A stretch of 64,000 bases of DNA from Actinomadura luzonensis (GTDB taxonomy: Bacteria > Actinomycetota > Actinomycetes > Streptosporangiales > Streptosporangiaceae), in NCBI RefSeq assembly GCF_022664455.2, contig NZ_JAKRKC020000001.1, forward strand, positions 4,531,001 through 4,595,000. Reading direction: 5' to 3'. Positions 60,782 through 64,000 of the stretch are shown here, in pieces. Below the pieces are notes generated by a model. It ran no database searches, was not told the origin of the DNA, and was given only the letters and a program-made list of their open reading frames with translations. A program made the position numbers and the translations under genes. Positions within the stretch are counted from its first letter, which is position 1. Every line of letters starts with the position of its first letter.

Positions 60782-61947
60782 CAGGCGCCCGCCTCGTACT
60801 GGCAGGCCAGCCGGTAGCCGCGCTTGACCACGGTCTCGACGATGCCGGCGGGGCCGAGCGCGCGGCGCAGGCGGGTGATCGCCATCTCGACGGCGTGCTC
60901 GGCGGAGTCGCGGGCGACGCTGCCGGGCAGCACGGTCCGCAGATCGGCGCGGGAGACGACGTGGCCGGGCTTGTCGGCCAGGCGCTTGAGCACCGCCATC
61001 GGGGCGGGCGGCAGGGGGCGCAGCTCGCCGTCCACGACCACGGCGTGGCCGCGGATCTCCAGCCGGTGGCCGCCGGCCACGAGCCGGGTGACGCCGTGCT
61101 CGGGCAGGTGCCTGGCCAGGGCGCGGGCCAGCGCGCCGAGCCGCGAGCGGTCCGGCTGCAGGGTGGGCACGCCGCGCGAGGTGAGCGGGTCGGCGGTGAC
61201 CGGGCCCACGCAGGCGGCCACGACGGGCCCGCTGAAGGCGGCCAGCAACGACTCCTCCAGGCCGTCGGCGCGGGCCGCGCCGAGCATGGCGTGCACGGCC
61301 GGGGCGCTGGTGAACGCGACGGCGTCCACCGAGCCGGACACGGTCTGGCTGATCAGCCGGCGCAGCGGCGAGATGTCGCGGTACGGCAGCCACCGGTAGA
61401 CCGGGATCTCGATCACCTCGGCCCCGGCGGCGCGCAGCTCGGCCACGAAGTCGCTGAGCGGCTCGCCGTGCTGCTGGACGGCGACGCGCCGGCCGCGCAG
61501 GTCCTGGGCGAGCAGGTACTGCTTGACCTCCTGGCAGGACTCGGTGGCGGGCGTCCAGTGGTCGTTGAGCCCGGCGGCGCGCACCGCGCCCCTCGCCTTG
61601 GGCCCGCGGGTGAGCAGGCGGGCGCCGGTCAGGTGCTCGCCGAGGTCGGCCGACAGGCCCCAGCCCTCGGCGGCGGCCATCCAGCCGCGGAAGCCGACGC
61701 CGGTGGTGACGACCACGTCGTCGAGCGGCGCGGCGAGGGCGAGCCGGGTGGCGGCGAGCAGGTCGGCGTCCTCGGCCAGCGGCACCAGCCGGATGGCGGG
61801 GGCGCTGACCACGCGGGCGCCGCGGCGCTCCAGCAGGGCGCCGAACTCCTCGCGCCGCCGGGTGGCGGTCACGCCGACGGTGAAGCCCGACAGCGCGTCG
61901 GGCGCCGTCTCCGGGGACGAGCCGCTGTCGACGGTGAGAGCGGTCAT
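60781..61947 (-). CDS. Uroporphyrinogen-III synthase fused to winged-helix DNA-binding domain
   Basis: 388 residues. N-terminal HemD domain (about 20-265: GFTVGVTATRRREEFGALLE; GRRVAVQQHGEPLSDFVAEL; VAFTSAPAVHAML) closes hydroxymethylbilane to uroporphyrinogen III, the precursor of siroheme and B12. The C-terminal OmpR/PhoB-type winged helix (about 290-385: LPPAPMAVLKRLADKPGHVV; VEMAITRLRRALGPAGIVET; VKRGYRLAC) should bind DNA. This fusion recurs in actinobacteria, where it is associated with nitrogen/sulfur assimilation. ATG 61947 with GGAGGTGA upstream. A strong hairpin lies in the leader (61974-62004). Coupled to the chelatase gene. Confidence 0.92.
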   Translation of the reverse strand: MTALTVDSGSSPETAPDALSGFTVGVTATRRREEFGALLERRGARVVSAPAIRLVPLAEDADLLAATRLALAAPLDDVVVTTGVGFRGWMAAAEGWGLSADLGEHLTGARLLTRGPKARGAVRAAGLNDHWTPATESCQEVKQYLLAQDLRGRRVAVQQHGEPLSDFVAELRAAGAEVIEIPVYRWLPYRDISPLRRLISQTVSGSVDAVAFTSAPAVHAMLGAARADGLEESLLAAFSGPVVAACVGPVTADPLTSRGVPTLQPDRSRLGALARALARHLPEHGVTRLVAGGHRLEIRGHAVVVDGELRPLPPAPMAVLKRLADKPGHVVSRADLRTVLPGSVARDSAEHAVEMAITRLRRALGPAGIVETVVKRGYRLACQYEAGA

Positions 61948-61973
61948 GCCGTCACCTCCAGGTGCTGAAAGAC

Positions 61974-62004
61974 GCCTGGCCGGGCCCCGAGCACCCGGCC
62001 AGGC
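61974..62004. promoter_or_regulatory. Perfect 11-bp hairpin in the uroporphyrinogen synthase leader
   Basis: GCCTGGCCGGG (61974-61984), 9-nt loop, CCCGGCCAGGC (61994-62004), 27 bp before the start codon and upstream of the ribosome-binding site. On the transcribed strand it is followed by GTCTTTC. Could be an attenuator or the terminator of an upstream transcript. Confidence 0.55.
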
Positions 62005-62185
62005 ATCACAGGCGCGCGTGACGCAAGTGAGATCACCCTCCGATACTGCTTTCGGGTGGTTTCGCCGCTGGGTCTCTTCTGTTACCGCTGTGCTACAAGG
62101 CAGAACCCCGGTGGTTGGCACCGGACGATCATGGGAAGCTTCCACCGTGAGAACGCCGAGAACGCCGCCTATCGGGGAGCCACGG

Positions 62186-62671
62186 GTGACGGTCCTGCCC
62201 ATCCGCACGTTCGACGATCCGCTGCTGCGCACGGTGGCCGAGCCGGTCCGCGACTTCGACCGGGAGCTGCGGCGCCTGGTGAAGGCGCTGACCGCGACGA
62301 TGCGGGCGGGCGCCGGCCGCGCCGGTCTGGCCGCCCCGCAGGTGGGCGAGCCGCTGCGGGTGGTCGTCTACGACTACGACGGCCGCGCGGGGCACCTGGT
62401 GAACCCGCGCCTGGAGCTGTCGGAGCGGCGGGTGGTGGCCGACGAGGCATGCCTGTCCGCGCCGGGCGTGTGGTGGCCACTGGAACGTTCCTACATGGTC
62501 ACCGCGCGTGGCCGCGACATGTTCGGCAAGTCCGTGACCGTGCGGGCGCTCGGCGTGCTGGCGAGGGTGCTGCAGCACGAGGCCGACCACCTCGACGGGG
62601 TGTTGTTCAGCGATCACCTCGAAGCGGGCGAGCGGGAACGGTTTCTGGCCGCCGCGCTGCCGTCAGGCTGA
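62186..62671 (+). CDS. def: Peptide deformylase (variant motif 1 and 2)
   Basis: 161 residues. Metalloenzyme that removes the formyl group from nascent Met. Motif 1 RAGLAAPQVG lacks the first Gly of the usual G-x-G-L-A-A-P-Q; motif 2 is DEACLSAPG with Ala in place of the conserved Gly (metal ligand Cys89); motif 3 QHEADHLDG keeps both His (131, 135) and Glu132. All ligands are retained, so activity is plausible, but substrate preference may differ; it could be a second, non-housekeeping deformylase. GTG 62186 follows GGGGAG; GTG 62147 in frame is an alternative. The 3' end overlaps the WhiB-like gene by 65 bp antisense. Confidence 0.92.
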   Translation: MTVLPIRTFDDPLLRTVAEPVRDFDRELRRLVKALTATMRAGAGRAGLAAPQVGEPLRVVVYDYDGRAGHLVNPRLELSERRVVADEACLSAPGVWWPLERSYMVTARGRDMFGKSVTVRALGVLARVLQHEADHLDGVLFSDHLEAGERERFLAAALPSG

Positions 62672-62897
62672 GCTCCCGGCGCTGGTCGGGGTCGGTCCCG
62701 CCCCACACGCCGTACGCCTGGCGGGTGCTCAGCGCGTACTCCAGGCACGGCTCCCGCACGGGGCAGCCGTGGCAGACGTCCTTGGCCTGCTCGACCTGTG
62801 ACTGGCTCGGCCCTTCCATGGTGATCGGGAAGAACAACTCCGGGTCCAGGTCGAGGCAGGCGGCCCTGCGGGTCCAGTCGAGCATCATCATGCTCAT
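62607..62897 (-). CDS. WhiB-family Fe-S transcriptional regulator
   Basis: 96 residues. Four Cys (14, 42, 45, 51) in the pattern C-x27-C-x2-C-x5-C ligate a [4Fe-4S] cluster, followed by the G-V-W-G-G-T turn and a basic C-terminus (RRPETVPARPLRG). WhiB proteins bind sigma factor sigma-A region 4 and respond to oxygen or nitric oxide. The motif RAACLDLDPELFFPI is typical of the WhiB1-like group. ATG 62897. Its C-terminal coding end overlaps the deformylase gene antisense by 65 bp. Target genes are unknown. Confidence 0.95.
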   Translation of the reverse strand: MSMMMLDWTRRAACLDLDPELFFPITMEGPSQSQVEQAKDVCHGCPVREPCLEYALSTRQAYGVWGGTDPDQRRELSLTAARRPETVPARPLRGDR

Positions 62898-62921
62898 CGC
62901 GCCTACCCGGGCCGCGGCCGG

Positions 62922-63842
62922 TCATACCTCGCTGAGCAGGCGATCCCAGTCGGCGAGGAAGCGGTCGAGCCCGTAGCGGGCCAGAGCGGCGGCGCGGGCG
63001 GCCTTGCCGGCCTGGGCCGCGCTCTCCGGGTCGCCGGCGAAGGCGTGCAGGGCGTCGGCGAGCACGTGCACCTTGGTCGAGAGCACGCCCGCCTCCGGCG
63101 GGACGGCCTCGATCGCCTCGGTGGCGGCCAGCGCCACGATCGGCATGCCGAGGTGCATGGCCTCGATGAGGGCCAGGCCGAGCGAGGTCCACCGGTACGG
63201 GTGCAGGTAGACGCGGCGCCTGGCCAGCTCGGCGTGCATGACGTGCTGCGGCAGGTCCTCGTGGGTGCCGTAGGGCAGGCCGGCCACCTGCATGCCGAAC
63301 ACGTCCAGCGGGACGCGCTCGGCGAAGCGCGGCAGCAGGTCGGTGCCGGCCACGCGGGTGCGCCGCACCGGCTCGTTGACCACGACGCCGGCTCTCGGCA
63401 GCTCGCCGGTGTAGAGGTGGCCGGGGTCGGGGACGCCGTGCTCGATGACGCGGGTGCGGGCGCGGCCGTTGTCCCAGTAGAGCTCGTTGAAGTACGTGAC
63501 GTGGACGAGCGTGACGCGGTCCTGGCCGGCGAGCGGGTGACGGGTGCGCGGCACGTCGCCGGCCGGGGCGTTGTGCTCGAGGTACACGCCGGGAACGTCG
63601 CGGCCGAGCCAGTCGCGGGCCAGGTCGAGCTCGTGCGGGCGCTGGTGGACGACCACGTCGACGGGCTCGTCGCGCAGCCGGTCGAAGGGCACCTCGCGGG
63701 CGGACTCGGGCCAGTCGTAGGTGTCCGCGCGGCCCCGCCCGTCGGGGCCGCGACCGGGGACGACCGGCAGCAGGTACTCGTGCCGGCCCCGGATGAAGGC
63801 GTTGGTGTAGGAGCCGTGCACGTGCCAGAGCAGGATCCTCAC
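62922..63842 (-). CDS. Glycosyltransferase, family 4-like (GT-B)
   Basis: 306 residues. N-terminal Rossmann domain begins VRILLWHVHGSYTNAFIRG, then EHNAPAGDVPRTRHPLAG; C-terminal GT-B domain holds YLHPYRWTSLGLALIEAMHL and MPIVALAATEAIEAVPPEAG, the donor-binding E-x7-E-like region of GT4 enzymes. Likely transfers a sugar to a glycan or secondary metabolite. GTG 63842 overlaps the stop codon of the upstream gene by 4 bp (GTGA), so the two are coupled. Donor and acceptor are unknown. Confidence 0.85.
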   Translation of the reverse strand: MRILLWHVHGSYTNAFIRGRHEYLLPVVPGRGPDGRGRADTYDWPESAREVPFDRLRDEPVDVVVHQRPHELDLARDWLGRDVPGVYLEHNAPAGDVPRTRHPLAGQDRVTLVHVTYFNELYWDNGRARTRVIEHGVPDPGHLYTGELPRAGVVVNEPVRRTRVAGTDLLPRFAERVPLDVFGMQVAGLPYGTHEDLPQHVMHAELARRRVYLHPYRWTSLGLALIEAMHLGMPIVALAATEAIEAVPPEAGVLSTKVHVLADALHAFAGDPESAAQAGKAARAAALARYGLDRFLADWDRLLSEV

Positions 63843-64000
63843 CAGCGGCTCCAGCCCATGGCGCGGGCCCACGGGGCCGAGACGGCCGGCACGGGGGCCT
63901 CGGCGTCGGTCAGGACGCGGTCGACGACGTCGATGAGGTCCTCGGCGACCTCGGGCGCGTGGTCGATCTCCTCCGGCAGCGTCACGTCGGTGGGCACGAG
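63839..64000 (-). CDS. Unidentified protein, C-terminal end only
   Basis: 53 residues visible, open at the window edge. Sequence is acidic (LPEEIDHAPEVAEDLIDVVD) and ends AMGWSRW before TGA, which overlaps the glycosyltransferase start. High third-position GC supports coding. Too short to assign; probably part of the same glycan-related operon. Confidence 0.7.
   Translation of the reverse strand, partial: LVPTDVTLPEEIDHAPEVAEDLIDVVDRVLTDAEAPVPAVSAPWARAMGWSRW

Overview
The window is high-GC, densely packed actinobacterial chromosome. It carries a complete Pup-proteasome system (dop, pup, prcB, prcA, arc/mpa, pafA, pafB, pafC), a WhiB-type Fe-S regulator, tatA/tatC next to pafBC, helY, TrmI, DUF3866 and PAC2 proteins. 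This gene set and order resembles the mycobacterial dop-pup-prcBA / pafABC-tatAC-helY region but also carries long, sporulating-actinomycete-type genes, so a filamentous actinomycete (Streptosporangiales-like) is the best guess. That rank is inference, not proof. I see no rRNA, tRNA, CRISPR array, complete insertion sequence or prophage.

Layout. 0-6 kb: truncated GH36 alpha-galactosidase; a siderophore-interacting flavoprotein behind a near-consensus DtxR/IdeR iron box; two membrane-anchored unknowns; a STAS protein followed immediately by an RNB-domain ribonuclease. 5.8-10.7 kb: TetR regulator, ABC exporter, a previously overlooked Arg/Trp/Cys-rich 38-residue ORF directly upstream of the exporter, a 51-residue membrane ORF, and a MarR gene divergent from an FMN reductase-GNAT fusion. 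10.7-37.6 kb is the proteasome neighbourhood. It runs helY, lipid kinase, tatC, tatA, small TM protein, pafC, pafB, DUF3866, DUF3291 plus a Cys-cluster regulator, two double-FKBP lipoproteins, pafA, a secreted protein, prcA, prcB, an orphan sugar-binding lipoprotein, a decayed endonuclease-VII-like gene, pup, a small membrane protein, dop, acyltransferase, hypF, arc and trmI. 37.6-45.8 kb: double GNAT, GAF-like protein, FHA protein, M50 protease with CBS domains, RecB-type nuclease, and a NarL-type two-component pair. 45.8-51.8 kb: a complete dipeptide ABC importer (dppC-A-B-D-F). 52-64 kb: membrane protein, HAD phosphatase, cobalamin-dependent metH, UspA, PAC2, an HTH-less TetR-like protein, CbiX-type chelatase, uroporphyrinogen-III synthase/winged-helix fusion, peptide deformylase, WhiB-like protein and glycosyltransferases.

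How the genes work together. Pup (ending in Glu) is ligated to proteins by PafA, removed by Dop, and tagged proteins are unfolded by Arc and fed to PrcBA; PafBC is the DNA-damage transcription activator of the same cluster. The canonical operon is broken here. Two genes on the opposite strand sit between dop and pup and between pup and prcB, and the latter interval also carries a broken nuclease remnant. A second theme is transcription starting at or next to the start codon: many genes have a TANNNT hexamer 6-7 nt before the start and no ribosome-binding site. A third theme is short tandem repeats (12, 15, 21 and 23 bp) in gaps and, in frame, inside hypF.

Best candidates for something new: the small Arg/Trp-rich ORF and hairpin coupled to the ABC exporter (8.5-8.7 kb); the perfect operator between the -35 and -10 boxes of the gene lying between dop and pup (28.8 kb); the decayed nuclease beside pup; and the HTH-less TetR-fold protein.
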